A stretch of 64,000 nt of DNA from Chryseobacterium scophthalmum (lineage in GTDB: Bacteria > Bacteroidota > Bacteroidia > Flavobacteriales > Weeksellaceae), in contig NZ_FSRQ01000001.1 of NCBI RefSeq assembly GCF_900143185.1, positions 1,302,001 to 1,366,000 on the forward strand, in the 5' to 3' direction. The stretch's first letter is position 1. Every line of letters starts with the position of its first letter. Position numbers and translations under genes: made by a program. Below, piece by piece: positions 34,838-44,629 of the stretch. The notes beneath the pieces were generated by a model. That model was not told the origin of the DNA, made no database searches, and was given only the letters and a program-made list of their open reading frames with translations.

Positions 34838-36328
34838 ATGAGACAAAGACTTATCAATAAAACAGAACCTCAGGAAACTAATATTTCGTCAAGAAGTTCT
34901 TTAGCCCAAAATACAATCGAAGCAGAAGCAATTTCTCTTCAGTCCTTATTATTTGATTCAACAATAAGTAAACAAGACTGGATTGAAGGATTAAAATACC
35001 ACAGCAAAACGCTCACAAACCTGTTGCTAAATAATCAAATCAAAGAATTCAATGATTATTTAAGCTCACAATTCTCTATTAAAATTTCAAATTTAAAGCC
35101 TTCTGCAGAGCTTTCAAAAGGGCAACTTACTGAAGCTAAAAAAGGATTAACGGAATTAGACTATCGTCCTATTTTACAGGATCTTTTGCAAACAGCAATT
35201 TTAATTGAACATTCTACGATTCCACCTTATCTTACGGCTTTATATTCGATTAAAGACGGAACCAATATTTTGGCATCACAAATTATCAGAAGTGTTGCCG
35301 TGGAAGAAATGCTTCACATGATTATGGTTTGTAATGTAATGAATGCGGTAAGTATTCAGCCGTCGGTAAACAGACCTCAGAACTACCCTACTTATCCGAT
35401 GAAATTGCCGATGAATGTTGATTTTTTTGTTGGTCTTGAAACTTTTTCTACAAACAGTATTGCTACTTTTATTGCGATTGAAAGCCCAAGTAATCCTTTG
35501 GTAAAAGCTCCGAAATATACACCTGAAGCAGAAAATTCAGCTTTATATTCCAAAAGTGCTGTTCAGGAAAATAATTTGTGGACGCTGGAAAACATGAAAG
35601 ATTTTATGATGCAGAATGTTCATACCATTGGTGAATATTATGACGTTTTATTCTTTTACATCGTTGTTTTTCAAATCATTGCTTATTACAAAGCGAACGG
35701 AAGGCTTCCCCAAAATTTTGAAGAGTTAAACACAGGTGGAATTTTCACTGGAGATCCCGCAAAACAAATTCGTCCGGAACAATATTACGGAAGCGGCGGA
35801 AAACTACATCCTGTAGAAGCTTTGGATGGAGTAATTGCTGTTTTTCAGGAAATTAAAGGACAAGGTGAAGGTGCAGATGATTCTATTTTTGATGTAGATC
35901 CTTCGCAGTTTGAAGAAGGTGCAGAATTGGCGCATTATTTCAGATTTAAAGAAGTTTTTCATGAGCATTTTTATCTTGGCGGAGACTACAGACCTTTCAC
36001 CGATGAAAACGGAATGATGCCTGTAACCACTCCACCTGTAGGAAAAGAATTACCGGTTGACTGGAACGCAGCCTACCCGATGAAGCCAAACCCGAAAATG
36101 AGCGATTACCAATCGAATCCGCAATTGTACGCACAGGGAAAAGCATTTAACCAAACCTATAAAAATCTTTTAGACGCCATTCAGGCTGCAGTAGAAGGTA
36201 ATGCGAAAGAATTGGAAAAATCAATCATGTACATGTACGCTTTGAAAGAACAGGCCATTGGATTGATGAGCCAGCCTTTAAATTCTACTCAAAATGCAGG
36301 ACCAACTTTTGAATATCCTGCAAATTAA
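34838..36328 (+). CDS. Ferritin-like protein related to the VioB/RebD domain
   Basis: The 496-residue protein contains a ferritin-like region at about residues 110-330. It is marked by ILIEHSTIPPYLTALYSI and VAVEEMLHMIMVCN (E-x-x-H), the pattern of the iminophenyl-pyruvate dimer synthase-type ferritin-like family. Those proteins use iron near the active site in bisindole biosynthesis. The C-terminal half contains a further DFFVGL-to-YRPFTDE stretch. It lies 6 bases after the GMC gene in a four-gene operon. The substrate is unknown. Indolocarbazole chemistry is not implied, because no partner enzymes are present. Confidence 0.8.
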   Translation: MRQRLINKTEPQETNISSRSSLAQNTIEAEAISLQSLLFDSTISKQDWIEGLKYHSKTLTNLLLNNQIKEFNDYLSSQFSIKISNLKPSAELSKGQLTEAKKGLTELDYRPILQDLLQTAILIEHSTIPPYLTALYSIKDGTNILASQIIRSVAVEEMLHMIMVCNVMNAVSIQPSVNRPQNYPTYPMKLPMNVDFFVGLETFSTNSIATFIAIESPSNPLVKAPKYTPEAENSALYSKSAVQENNLWTLENMKDFMMQNVHTIGEYYDVLFFYIVVFQIIAYYKANGRLPQNFEELNTGGIFTGDPAKQIRPEQYYGSGGKLHPVEALDGVIAVFQEIKGQGEGADDSIFDVDPSQFEEGAELAHYFRFKEVFHEHFYLGGDYRPFTDENGMMPVTTPPVGKELPVDWNAAYPMKPNPKMSDYQSNPQLYAQGKAFNQTYKNLLDAIQAAVEGNAKELEKSIMYMYALKEQAIGLMSQPLNSTQNAGPTFEYPAN

Positions 36329-36362
36329 ATTTAAAACTAAAACCATCAAAAACTAATACATC

Positions 36363-37925
36363 ATGTTAAAAAGAAATAAAGAAATTTTTGGACAAGAAAA
36401 TCAGTTTTCAAGAGCTGCTGCTCCAAATCAGGATGAAGCCCCGAAAGGTTATCTTGCCAATTTAATGAACGGATACTCGAAACTTTTGATCGATGATCCT
36501 GTAAGACCTTTTAGTGAAGAAAATCTTCAGGAAATTGCAAATAATGTTGATTATGGTGTTTTGGAAGCGCTAAACGGTACTTGGGTAAGTTATAATGCCA
36601 ATTACAATACAAACATCGGCAGACCTTCTCTGGGAAGCGGAATACATACTACCATTATGCCTTCTCCGGGTACAAATCCGAGCACAATTCCCGGAAAATT
36701 CAGCTTTGATACTGAAGAATATATTGAAAAATTAACTTTCGAAATCGTTCCAGGAGGTGTTCGTAACCGTGGTGGTGCAACCGAATTATTTTGTGGTGCT
36801 GTAAAATACGATCAAACCATTAAAAGTGTAAATAAAGTAGAAGGAAATCCAGATTTGCAATACGCCGGAATTCATGAAGAAAATGGAATGTATCTTTGGT
36901 TAAGTGATGTTTACAATTATGCTGCAACGAAAGAAACCATAGAAAAAGACCGCGGAATTCACGCATTTTCTACCGAAGATTTTGAAAAATACGGATACAA
37001 AGGAGAATACAGAAACGAGCCATTGGTTGAAGTAAAAGACGAAAACGGTAATTCTTCATACATTCTTTTGAGCCAGTTGAAAGAAGGACAGAAATATTAC
37101 GAAATTATTCCTGCACAGGAAATTAAGCCAATGGATGGAATCACAGGACCTTATTTTATCCCAGACTACTCTATCTCAAGAAGTGGTGTTATTCCTCACG
37201 GAAGCACAATTACTGTGTTGGGAGATATTACCCCTGAAAGTGTTGATAAGAAAATATATTATCTTAGAAAAGGTACCCCAAAATTTCCTACCGGTATTGC
37301 AACTTGGGATCCTCCTCATCTTGCGATTTCACCTACAATGGGTGGTGCAGGAGGTGCGATTAACCTTGACGAACCAGCTCCGGCTTGGGTTCACGAAACA
37401 TTAAACGATGAAAATGATCCCGGTTCAAACAAAATCTATACGCAGAGAATATTGGCAGACGAGCTATATCCTTATTGTGTAAGACCCGATATGCGATTAA
37501 GAGATACATTGAGCGGACAAACTGTTGCCAATTATGTCCTAATCCAAATGTCATCAAAAATGCCAACTGGTGCACAAGGTGGAATTTTAAATGTTCCTTT
37601 TGTTAATCGTTTTGTACCCACTGTAGAAATAGAATTTAACTTGTGGATTGAAACCGTAATTGAAGACGGAAAAGAAATTCTTCAGCTGCAATATGAGCAA
37701 ATTATATTTTTCGAATTTGATTTTGGAAATGACGGCGGTACAACAAGCTGGCCGCACATTCAGGTAAATACACTTCGAAAAATTGAGGACATTCCTGCAG
37801 ATCAGAGAAAAGTAATTGAAGAGCAGTTCTTCAACGCTCCTTCTGCAATGAGTATGACAACACCTGCTTCAATTACCGAGCGTGTTGCAAACCCTCCTTC
37901 AGGTTGCCCTTATCACAAAAGTTAG
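36363..37925 (+). CDS. Unknown protein ending the redox operon
   Basis: The 520-residue protein has no family I can name firmly. A central region (about 65-185) contains LNGTWVSYNANYNT and LTFEIVPGGVRNRGGA followed by GIHEENGMYLWL. This pattern suggests a lipocalin- or nitrobindin-like beta-barrel that may bind a cofactor or fatty ligand. A second similar beta block appears near 320-480 (FPTGIATWDPPHLAISPTMG, then LQYEQIIFFEF). The C-terminus ends SGCPYHKS, which could bind metal. It follows the ferritin-like gene by 34 bases and ends before a perfect palindromic terminator. Confidence 0.75.
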   Translation: MLKRNKEIFGQENQFSRAAAPNQDEAPKGYLANLMNGYSKLLIDDPVRPFSEENLQEIANNVDYGVLEALNGTWVSYNANYNTNIGRPSLGSGIHTTIMPSPGTNPSTIPGKFSFDTEEYIEKLTFEIVPGGVRNRGGATELFCGAVKYDQTIKSVNKVEGNPDLQYAGIHEENGMYLWLSDVYNYAATKETIEKDRGIHAFSTEDFEKYGYKGEYRNEPLVEVKDENGNSSYILLSQLKEGQKYYEIIPAQEIKPMDGITGPYFIPDYSISRSGVIPHGSTITVLGDITPESVDKKIYYLRKGTPKFPTGIATWDPPHLAISPTMGGAGGAINLDEPAPAWVHETLNDENDPGSNKIYTQRILADELYPYCVRPDMRLRDTLSGQTVANYVLIQMSSKMPTGAQGGILNVPFVNRFVPTVEIEFNLWIETVIEDGKEILQLQYEQIIFFEFDFGNDGGTTSWPHIQVNTLRKIEDIPADQRKVIEEQFFNAPSAMSMTTPASITERVANPPSGCPYHKS

Positions 37926-37955
37926 AATAAACATTTCAGTAAATTAAAATTAGGT

Positions 37956-37987
37956 AAATAAACATTTCAATATTGAAATGTTTATTT
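37956..37987. terminator. Perfect palindromic bidirectional terminator
   Basis: AAATAAACATTTCAAT is followed directly by its exact inverse complement, and T-rich sequence follows on the plus strand. It lies between the convergent redox and biotin operons and can end transcription from both. Confidence 0.8.
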
Positions 37988-38030
37988 TTTTTATGGTTTT
38001 AAACAAAAAACTTATTTAAACTTTTATTAA

Positions 38031-38190
38031 ACCACAAAAGAGGCAAAAGATTTAGATATTTCTATTTAAAGTTAATAGCTATAAAGAAAAAAAGCACACA
38101 AAGCCTTTAAAAATCTTTGATTTTTTGTTCTTTTGAGAACTTTGATTATCTAATAACAGCTTTATAATTGTCTTTTGTTTCTTTTGTGGT
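38031..38190. repeat. Dispersed element with 20-base terminal inverted repeats
   Basis: ACCACAAAAGAGGCAAAAGA (38031-38050) and the inverse complement of 38171-38190 (accacaaaagaaacaaaaga) match at 18 of 20 bases and bracket about 120 bases. A related ACCGCAAAAG stretch lies near 44437-44460. This looks like a MITE-like or REP-like unit. I recall similar ACCACAAAAG words as frequent in Chryseobacterium intergenic DNA, from memory only. Confidence 0.5.
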
Positions 38191-38222
38191 AAAAATTAAA
38201 ATTAGTTTAAATAGACTTAAAA

Positions 38223-39488
38223 TTAAAGACAATTTAGCACCTCCAAAATATTTTCATAAATGAAATTTAATTCTTCTGAGTTGATACAATAAGGCGGAAC
38301 CAGATACATCACATTTCCTAACGGACGCATAACAATTCCCCTCGACAGAAATTCGTCATAAACTTTTTTTCCTATCTCGTTAAAATAAGAGGTTTTATGA
38401 TCATTTTTAATTTCCCAGGCTAAAATAGTTCCGGTTTGTCGTACGTTTTCAACTTTTGGATGCTCTCTTAAAACATTTGAAAAACTAAAATGTTGTTCCG
38501 AAATTCGCTGGATACTTTGTTGAGTTTCGTCATTTAATAAAAGCTCCATACTTGCTAAAGCTGCAGTGCAAGCTAACGGATTTGCTGTAAAAGAATGCCC
38601 GTGAAACAACGTTTTATATTTATCATCAGACAAAAATGCTTCGAAAATTTCATTAGTAGATGTTGTAATTCCCATTGGCATCGTACCGCCTGTTAAACCT
38701 TTAGAAAAACACATTATATCTGGCTTTTCTGAAAGATAATTAGCTGCAAACAATTTTCCTGTTCTTCCAAAACCGGTAAAAACCTCATCCTGAATCATCA
38801 AAATTTCATTTGCTCTGCAGAATTTCATTAAGTTATCCAAATCTTCAGCATTATACATCAACATTCCTGCAGCTCCCTGAATGAGGGGTTCGTAAATGAA
38901 GCAAACAACTTCATCCTGATACGCTGAAATTTCAGCTTTGAGATCTTCAATATTTTCAGAACTAGGAATATCAATAAAAATAACTTCAAACAGCATTTCT
39001 CCGAAAGGTTTTGTCCAAACACTTCTTCCGCTCACCGACATTGCCCCAAAAGTATCGCCATGATATGCGTTTTTAAATGCCAAAATTTTTGTCTTTTCTT
39101 TTCCCTGATTGTAAGCATGCTGAATACACATTTTCAAAGCGACTTCCACCGCTGTTGAACCATTATCAGAATAGAAAACTTTCTGTTGATTTTGAGGAAG
39201 AAGTTTTAGTAAATTTTCAGAAAGCTCTATCGCCGGTTCATGAGTAAAACCCGCAAAAATAACCTGCTCTAAAGTATTTAACTGTTCAGAAACCCGTTGT
39301 GCAATGTAAGGATGCGCATGACCGTGAAGCGTAACCCACCATGAAGAAACCGCATCGATATATTTATTTCCTTTATCGTCAAAAAGGTAAACTCCTTTTG
39401 CTTTAACGATAGGAATTGCATCATCTGCAGTTTTCATTTGCGTGTAAGGATGCCAATTGACGGCTCTGTCTCGCTCTTGTAAATTCAT
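38223..39488 (-). CDS. bioA: Adenosylmethionine-8-amino-7-oxononanoate aminotransferase
   Basis: This 421-residue class III aminotransferase converts KAPA to DAPA in biotin synthesis, using S-adenosylmethionine as amino donor. Visible marks are RAVNWHPYTQMK at the N-terminus (substrate pocket of BioA), DEVFTGFGR at 234-242 and the PLP lysine K263 (FSKGLTGG). It is the last gene of the bioF-D-B-A run, 26 bases after bioB. Length and motifs are normal. Confidence 0.97.
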   Translation of the reverse strand: MNLQERDRAVNWHPYTQMKTADDAIPIVKAKGVYLFDDKGNKYIDAVSSWWVTLHGHAHPYIAQRVSEQLNTLEQVIFAGFTHEPAIELSENLLKLLPQNQQKVFYSDNGSTAVEVALKMCIQHAYNQGKEKTKILAFKNAYHGDTFGAMSVSGRSVWTKPFGEMLFEVIFIDIPSSENIEDLKAEISAYQDEVVCFIYEPLIQGAAGMLMYNAEDLDNLMKFCRANEILMIQDEVFTGFGRTGKLFAANYLSEKPDIMCFSKGLTGGTMPMGITTSTNEIFEAFLSDDKYKTLFHGHSFTANPLACTAALASMELLLNDETQQSIQRISEQHFSFSNVLREHPKVENVRQTGTILAWEIKNDHKTSYFNEIGKKVYDEFLSRGIVMRPLGNVMYLVPPYCINSEELNFIYENILEVLNCL

Positions 39489-39514
39489 AGATTATAGAAG
39501 TTAGAGATTAGAAA

Positions 39515-40531
39515 CTAGAAGTTAGCTTTCCAGGTTTCAAATTGATCCATTACTTTTTCAGCTTGTCTTTTCATCGGTTTTAATCCTAAAGTCTGCAGCA
39601 TTTGCATATCTTCAGAAACTCCCGGGTTTGGTGTTACCAACAAAGTTTCTCTTTCACCTGTAAAAATTGAGTTTGCTCCTGCCATAAAACACCAACCTTG
39701 TTCAAATTCTGTCATTTCAATTCTTCCCGCGCTCAAACGAACCATTGACGAAGGCATTACAATTCTTGCGGTAGCAATCATTCTTACCATTTCCCAAGTG
39801 TCAGTTTTTTCATTATTTTCAAGAGGTGTTCCTGCAACTCTTGCCAAAGCATTAATTGGAACAGACTCGGGATGTTTCGGCATTGTTGCCAACGTTAACA
39901 ACATTGAAATTCTGTCTGCATGCGTTTCGCCTAAGCCGATAATTCCGCCCGAACAAACTGTAATTCCAGCTTTTCTGACGTTGTTGATGGTATTAATTCT
40001 ATTATCAAAAGTTCTTGTCGAAATAATCTCTTCATAATACTGTTCTGAAGTATCCAAATTGTGATTATAAGCATACAAACCAGCCTGTTCAAGACGAACA
40101 GCTTGTTCTTCCGTCAACATTCCAAGCGTACAGCAAACCTCTAATCCGAGTTCATTTACACCTTTTACCATGTCGATAACGCGGTCAAAATCACGATTAT
40201 TTCGCACTTCCCTCCAAGCTGCAGCCATACAAAAACGAGAAGAGCCGTTGTCTTTTGCTTTTTGAGCATGTTCGATTACTTTTTCAGTTGGTAATAAAGC
40301 CTGAACTTTAATATTGGTGTGATAACGTGCAGCCTGTCCGCAATACGAACAATCTTCTACGCAACCTCCTGTTTTTATAGATAATAGAGTTGACATTTGT
40401 ACCTCTTCTGGATTGTGCCATTCTCTGTGAACGGTTGCTGCTTTATAAATCAATTCAAGGAGAGGAAGGTTGTAGATTTCTTCGATCTCTTCTTTCGTCC
40501 AATTATTTCTCAATTTTGTTTTATCTGTCAT
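39515..40531 (-). CDS. bioB: Biotin synthase
   Basis: The 338-residue radical SAM enzyme inserts sulfur into dethiobiotin. The 4Fe-4S cluster motif C57-x3-C61-x2-C64 (CVEDCSYC) is present, along with the conserved MVRLSAGR segment and [14 protein letters not shown] SAM-binding region ([10 protein letters not shown]). Its ATG overlaps the bioD stop by four bases. The enzyme should be fully functional; length is normal. Confidence 0.97.
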   Translation of the reverse strand: MTDKTKLRNNWTKEEIEEIYNLPLLELIYKAATVHREWHNPEEVQMSTLLSIKTGGCVEDCSYCGQAARYHTNIKVQALLPTEKVIEHAQKAKDNGSSRFCMAAAWREVRNNRDFDRVIDMVKGVNELGLEVCCTLGMLTEEQAVRLEQAGLYAYNHNLDTSEQYYEEIISTRTFDNRINTINNVRKAGITVCSGGIIGLGETHADRISMLLTLATMPKHPESVPINALARVAGTPLENNEKTDTWEMVRMIATARIVMPSSMVRLSAGRIEMTEFEQGWCFMAGANSIFTGERETLLVTPNPGVSEDMQMLQTLGLKPMKRQAEKVMDQFETWKANF

Positions 40532-41136
40532 ATTTTTTCTAATTGTTTTGTAATACGTTCTATATTTTCTTTTGTTATTTTTTCTAAATCAGGAATTCTT
40601 ATAACTTTGGTTTCCTCTTGAATATTTTTACAGATCACTCTTTCTGTATCTGCAGGGAAACTTCCATTTAAGATCAGATATTCCAACTTAATATTTTTTT
40701 GTTCTAAAGCCATCAGTGATAATAAAGTATGATTGATGCATCCTAAATAATTCTTCACAACCAAAGCAACGGGAAGGTTTAGTTTTTCAATTACATCAAT
40801 AATGAATTCATCATCAGAAATTGGAACCATCAATCCTCCCGCTCCTTCTACAATTAAATTATTTTGAGTTTCAGGAAGTTTAAAATCATTACTGTTAATT
40901 AAAATTTCTTCTTCCGCAGCTGATTGATGAGGTGACGCCGCGAGTTTTAACTTATATCTTTCAGGATGAATGATTACACTTTCACCGACCCATTCTTTAA
41001 TTTTTATGCTGTCTGAAAAATGTAGATCTCCGGATTGAATGGGTTTCCAGTAATCAGCTTTAAAGTATTTTATTAAAATTGCCGAGCAAACAGTTTTTCC
41101 GACTTCGGTTCCAATTCCGGTTATAAATAATTTCAT
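40528..41136 (-). CDS. bioD: Dethiobiotin synthetase
   Basis: The 202-residue protein has the P-loop [11 protein letters not shown] at the N-terminus and [11 protein letters not shown], both typical of BioD. It closes the ureido ring of DAPA with CO2 and ATP. It starts one base before the bioF stop codon boundary and overlaps bioB, indicating coupled translation. It is slightly shorter than E. coli BioD but all key motifs are seen. Confidence 0.95.
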   Translation of the reverse strand: MKLFITGIGTEVGKTVCSAILIKYFKADYWKPIQSGDLHFSDSIKIKEWVGESVIIHPERYKLKLAASPHQSAAEEEILINSNDFKLPETQNNLIVEGAGGLMVPISDDEFIIDVIEKLNLPVALVVKNYLGCINHTLLSLMALEQKNIKLEYLILNGSFPADTERVICKNIQEETKVIRIPDLEKITKENIERITKQLEKI

Positions 41137-42246
41137 TTAAATAAATCTTCTAATAATTCTACTTAGTGTTACAATTTCTTCTTCTGTATTGAAGCTGTGA
41201 AGGCAGATTCTCAGTCTTTCTGTCCCTTCTTTTACCGTAGGACTAAAAACAGCATAGGTCAAAAATCCCTCACTCAATAAAGTTTCCTGCAAATCTTTCA
41301 ACCGATGATTGTCAGAAACTAAAACTGCCTGAATCGGGCTATTTTCCGACGACGGAGTTTTTATATTTTGTTGATGAAAAACTTTGATGTTTTGCTGTAA
41401 ACTGCAAGATGGATTTTTGTTTGTTTTTAAAAATTCATACCCAGTTCTTATACTTCTCCATTGAATATCCTGAGCGGCGGTTGTGTAAATAAATGGTGAT
41501 GCAAAATTCACAAGATAAGATTTGACAACCTCATCACATAAAATTGCTGCTCCATGTGAACCAAGCGCTTTTCCGTAAGTAATTACCGTTGCCAAAACCA
41601 TTGTTTGCAATTGGTATTTTTCAACCAAACCGTATCCAAAAACGCCAAAAGAATGAGCTTCGTCTACAATCAAAAAAGCTTTGTATTTTTTAGCAATTTC
41701 TGTAATCTTCTCAATCGGGGCAAAATCTCCGTCCATCGAGTAGAGACTTTCTATCGCAACGTAGCAATTCCCGTTTTGTCTTTTTAAAATCTGTTCTAAA
41801 TCACCAACATCATTATGCTTAAATTTCAGTTTTCTCGCATGAGACATTTTACAGGCATCATGTACGGAACGGTGGATTTTCTCATCAACAATAATCGTAT
41901 CATGACGGTTCGGAAGCGTAGAAAACAGAGCTAAATTGGCATTATATCCGGAAGAAAAAAGCAATACAGATTCATTTTGATGCTCTTTTGAAATAAAGCT
42001 TTCTGTTTCGATAATTTCCTTACTGTTTCCACTGATCAATCTCGAACCAGTACTTCCGGAAAGCAAATGAGGATTTTCATTAATCTGTTTTAACAATAAA
42101 TTTCGTAACTCTTCATTTCTTGCCAATCCCAAATAATCATTAGAATAAAAATCGATACCTTCAGATTGAGGTTTTAATATTCTTAAAGTTTGATCTGCTT
42201 TTCTTTTATCCAGCGCCTTCTGAAAATAATGAAGATGATTAAGCAT
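41137..42246 (-). CDS. bioF: 8-amino-7-oxononanoate synthase
   Basis: This 369-residue alpha-oxoamine synthase condenses a pimeloyl thioester with alanine. It has SNDYLGLA, LSGSTGSRLISG, DEAHSFGVFG (DEAH at 195-198) and PLP lysine K226 (TYGKALGSHG). It overlaps the stop of the upstream ferritin-like gene by eight bases. No bioC or bioH gene is visible in the window, so pimeloyl supply must be encoded elsewhere or by a different enzyme. Confidence 0.96.
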   Translation of the reverse strand: MLNHLHYFQKALDKRKADQTLRILKPQSEGIDFYSNDYLGLARNEELRNLLLKQINENPHLLSGSTGSRLISGNSKEIIETESFISKEHQNESVLLFSSGYNANLALFSTLPNRHDTIIVDEKIHRSVHDACKMSHARKLKFKHNDVGDLEQILKRQNGNCYVAIESLYSMDGDFAPIEKITEIAKKYKAFLIVDEAHSFGVFGYGLVEKYQLQTMVLATVITYGKALGSHGAAILCDEVVKSYLVNFASPFIYTTAAQDIQWRSIRTGYEFLKTNKNPSCSLQQNIKVFHQQNIKTPSSENSPIQAVLVSDNHRLKDLQETLLSEGFLTYAVFSPTVKEGTERLRICLHSFNTEEEIVTLSRIIRRFI

Positions 42247-42862
42247 AATCAGGTTTCATCACTTCCTCAGTTATTGCATTAACCCAATCGATGTGCAAAT
42301 CTTTTTCAATTTCTATAATTTTCTCTGCGTGTGGTTTCCAGTTCTCAGAAAATTCATCCAATTGATGGATCATTTCTTCCAAATGCCCTTCTTCTTCCAG
42401 TATAATCGATCTCACCATTACTTTTGAATTGGTTTTGGTAAGAACTTCCTGATATACAGGATATAATTCATCGGCACGAACTTCAATTGCATACGTCACG
42501 AAAAGATAAGCCGCATATTTTAATTCTTCTTTTGTCAAATCAAAATGAGCATGAAGATACTTACACGCTTTAACATCCAAAGCATGAAGATATTGTCGCG
42601 TTGCGATCGGTGCTAAAAGCTCGTTACTTTCATAAGTTTTACATAATTCAGGATTTATTTTCCCAATTTGTTTTTTAAGATAATATGCATGACGATGCTC
42701 TTCACAAGCATGTTTCAACTGTATTAAATTTACTTTTGTAGGATGTTCGCAAGCAGAAATCTTTCTCGCTCCCGCATTTTCCATAAAAGACAGCGTATTG
42801 AGCCATTTTGAATGAGCTTTATTATCGCTTACGATCTTATCAATAAGATTATAAAATTCCAT
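42239..42862 (-). CDS. Putative ferritin-like di-iron protein heading the biotin operon
   Basis: I do not recognise a named family for this 207-residue all-helical protein. Candidate metal ligands are E28, E55-x-x-H58 (CEEHRH), E127 (AIEVRAD) and E157-x-x-H160 (LEEEGH). Two E-x-x-H pairs on alternating helices are the hallmark of di-iron carboxylate proteins. It is the first gene of the bio operon and overlaps bioF, so it is made with the biotin enzymes. It could supply or modify a biotin precursor, store iron for BioB or do something unrelated. No pathway step is proven. Confidence 0.65.
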   Translation of the reverse strand: MEFYNLIDKIVSDNKAHSKWLNTLSFMENAGARKISACEHPTKVNLIQLKHACEEHRHAYYLKKQIGKINPELCKTYESNELLAPIATRQYLHALDVKACKYLHAHFDLTKEELKYAAYLFVTYAIEVRADELYPVYQEVLTKTNSKVMVRSIILEEEGHLEEMIHQLDEFSENWKPHAEKIIEIEKDLHIDWVNAITEEVMKPDYA

Positions 42863-42879
42863 TACTATTTATTTTGTGC

Positions 42880-42887
42880 CAAAAGTA
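42880..42887 (-). promoter_or_regulatory. Possible -7 element of the biotin operon
   Basis: On the minus strand TACTTTTG fits TAnnTTTG and lies 18 bases upstream of the first gene's ATG. A convincing -33 TTG at correct spacing is not seen. A TGGT-8-ACCA inverted pair nearby (42901-42916) could be an operator for the divergent MocR regulator, by inference. Confidence 0.4.
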
Positions 42888-42927
42888 GTATATTGCCGGA
42901 TGGTTAAGTTGTACCAGTTTCAACATT

Positions 42928-44409
42928 ATGAGTAGTCCGGTTGAGTTTCCTTATGAGAGTTTTATTTTAATTAATAGAAATTCAGAGATTTCTATCTACA
43001 TGCAGATCTCCAATCAATTAATTAATGCAATACAAAGAGGCGTTCTTCCCTTTGGTATAAAACTTCCGGGAACAAGAGCTTTGAGCATCATTTTGCAGGT
43101 TCACAGAAATACAATTGTTGCTGCTTATGATGAATTGTTTGCACAAGGCTGGGTAGAAAGTCTTCCCAATAAAGGAACTTTTGTAATTGGAAAAAATCAG
43201 GAAAAACCATTTCAAATTCAAGATTTCGAAAAAAATAATCTTGAACATTATCCCAAATCTACAGGTTTTTCTTTTAAAACTTCAAATATTTTAGACAACC
43301 CGTTTGAGTATTCTGATTGTGAATACATTTTCAACGATGGAGTTCCTGATATCCGTTTAACGCAAATTGATCATCATTCCCGAATTTACAGTTCCATTTT
43401 AAAAAGAAAAGCTCATAAAATAGGACAATACAATCAGGACGGAAGTGAATTTTTCAAAAAAAACCTCTCACAATTTTTAAATCTATCAAGAGGCTTACCG
43501 ATCTCAAAAAACAATCTTTTGATCACTCGAAGTACAGAAATGAGTATTTACATTGTCTCTGAAATTTTACTTTCGGCAGGCGATGTTGTTTTGGTCGGAG
43601 AATTAAGTTATTTCTCAGTCAACATGATCTTCCAAAAAGCAGGAGTAAACATCCAGTCTATTTCTATTGATGAGGAAGGAATTAATGTAGAAGAAGTAAG
43701 AGAAGTTTGTAAAAAGCAGAAAATAAGAATGCTTTATCTTACTCCGCATCACCACTATCCTACCACGGTCACCTTGAGTGCAAAACGAAGATTGGAATTA
43801 CTCAATCTTGCGAATGAATTTGGTTTTATCATTTTAGAAGATGATTACGATTATGATTTCCATTATGATAAAAGTCCTATTCTTCCTTTGGCAAGCGCAG
43901 ACACTAACGGAATGGTCATCTATATCGGCTCTTTTGGAAAATCTTTGGTTCCCGGTTTTCGTACAGGATTCATTGTAGCTCCAGAAGATCTGATGACCGA
44001 AATGCGAAAATATTTGGGAATTATAGATCGTCAAGGAGACGTTCTGATGGAGCACGTTTTGGGAGAAATGATCGCTGAAGGAGAGATCAGCCGATATTTA
44101 AAAAAATCATTAAAAACCTACCAGGAAAGAAGAGATCATTTCGTTTCTCTTTTAGAACAAGACTTGGGAGGCTATATCGATTTTCAAAAACCTTCAGGAG
44201 GCTTGGCGGTGTGGATGAAGTGGAAAATCCATATAAATCTAATGCAACTCAGTAGAAACTGTGCCCAAAACAATCTTTTCATTCCTAAAACCCTGCTTTA
44301 TCAGAACAAAAATCTTACAGCAATGCGGTTGGGTTTTGGAAATTTGAATCTGACAGAAATGGATAAAAGCATTGAAATTTTATCTGAAAACATCAAATTA
44401 TTATCCTGA
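42928..44409 (+). CDS. MocR/PdxR-type transcriptional regulator
   Basis: The 493-residue protein combines an N-terminal GntR-type winged helix (about residues 20-90, with ISNQLINAIQRGVLPFGIKL and HRNTIVAAYDEL) with a fold-type I aminotransferase-like domain. That domain includes a PLP lysine in GSFGKSLVPGFRTGF. MocR regulators use PLP or a small ligand to control nearby genes, commonly divergent ones. Here the biotin operon starts 65 bases away on the other strand, so it may regulate biotin genes. Aminotransferase activity is usually lost in such proteins. Confidence 0.9.
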   Translation: MSSPVEFPYESFILINRNSEISIYMQISNQLINAIQRGVLPFGIKLPGTRALSIILQVHRNTIVAAYDELFAQGWVESLPNKGTFVIGKNQEKPFQIQDFEKNNLEHYPKSTGFSFKTSNILDNPFEYSDCEYIFNDGVPDIRLTQIDHHSRIYSSILKRKAHKIGQYNQDGSEFFKKNLSQFLNLSRGLPISKNNLLITRSTEMSIYIVSEILLSAGDVVLVGELSYFSVNMIFQKAGVNIQSISIDEEGINVEEVREVCKKQKIRMLYLTPHHHYPTTVTLSAKRRLELLNLANEFGFIILEDDYDYDFHYDKSPILPLASADTNGMVIYIGSFGKSLVPGFRTGFIVAPEDLMTEMRKYLGIIDRQGDVLMEHVLGEMIAEGEISRYLKKSLKTYQERRDHFVSLLEQDLGGYIDFQKPSGGLAVWMKWKIHINLMQLSRNCAQNNLFIPKTLLYQNKNLTAMRLGFGNLNLTEMDKSIEILSENIKLLS

Positions 44410-44537
44410 TTTCAAAAAAAATAAGAATATTTTTCACCGCAAAAGTATCAAAAGAAATGATGAAAAAAGAGAAATTCAAAAGCTTACAAAGCAACAACCA
44501 TAGTACTCATTTTCTTTAAAAATATTTCAAAAAAAAA

Positions 44538-44580
44538 CTTGTCAAGGTTAATAAATATGTGAATTATTAACCTTGACAAG
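44538..44580. terminator. Strong 17-base hairpin terminator of the efflux operon
   Basis: CTTGTCAAGGTTAATAA at 44538-44554 pairs exactly with 44564-44580 around a 9-base loop. On the minus strand a run of nine T residues follows, so it is an intrinsic terminator for the TolC-like gene and its operon. Confidence 0.85.
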
Positions 44581-44629
44581 GTTGAGCTTACAATAGATAA
44601 AAAATCAGCGAAAAATTATTTGCAGAATG

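Noticed and set aside
34838..36328. Violacein or rebeccamycin pathway
   Set aside because: Only the ferritin-like domain resembles VioB/RebD. No tryptophan oxidase or other bisindole enzymes are present.
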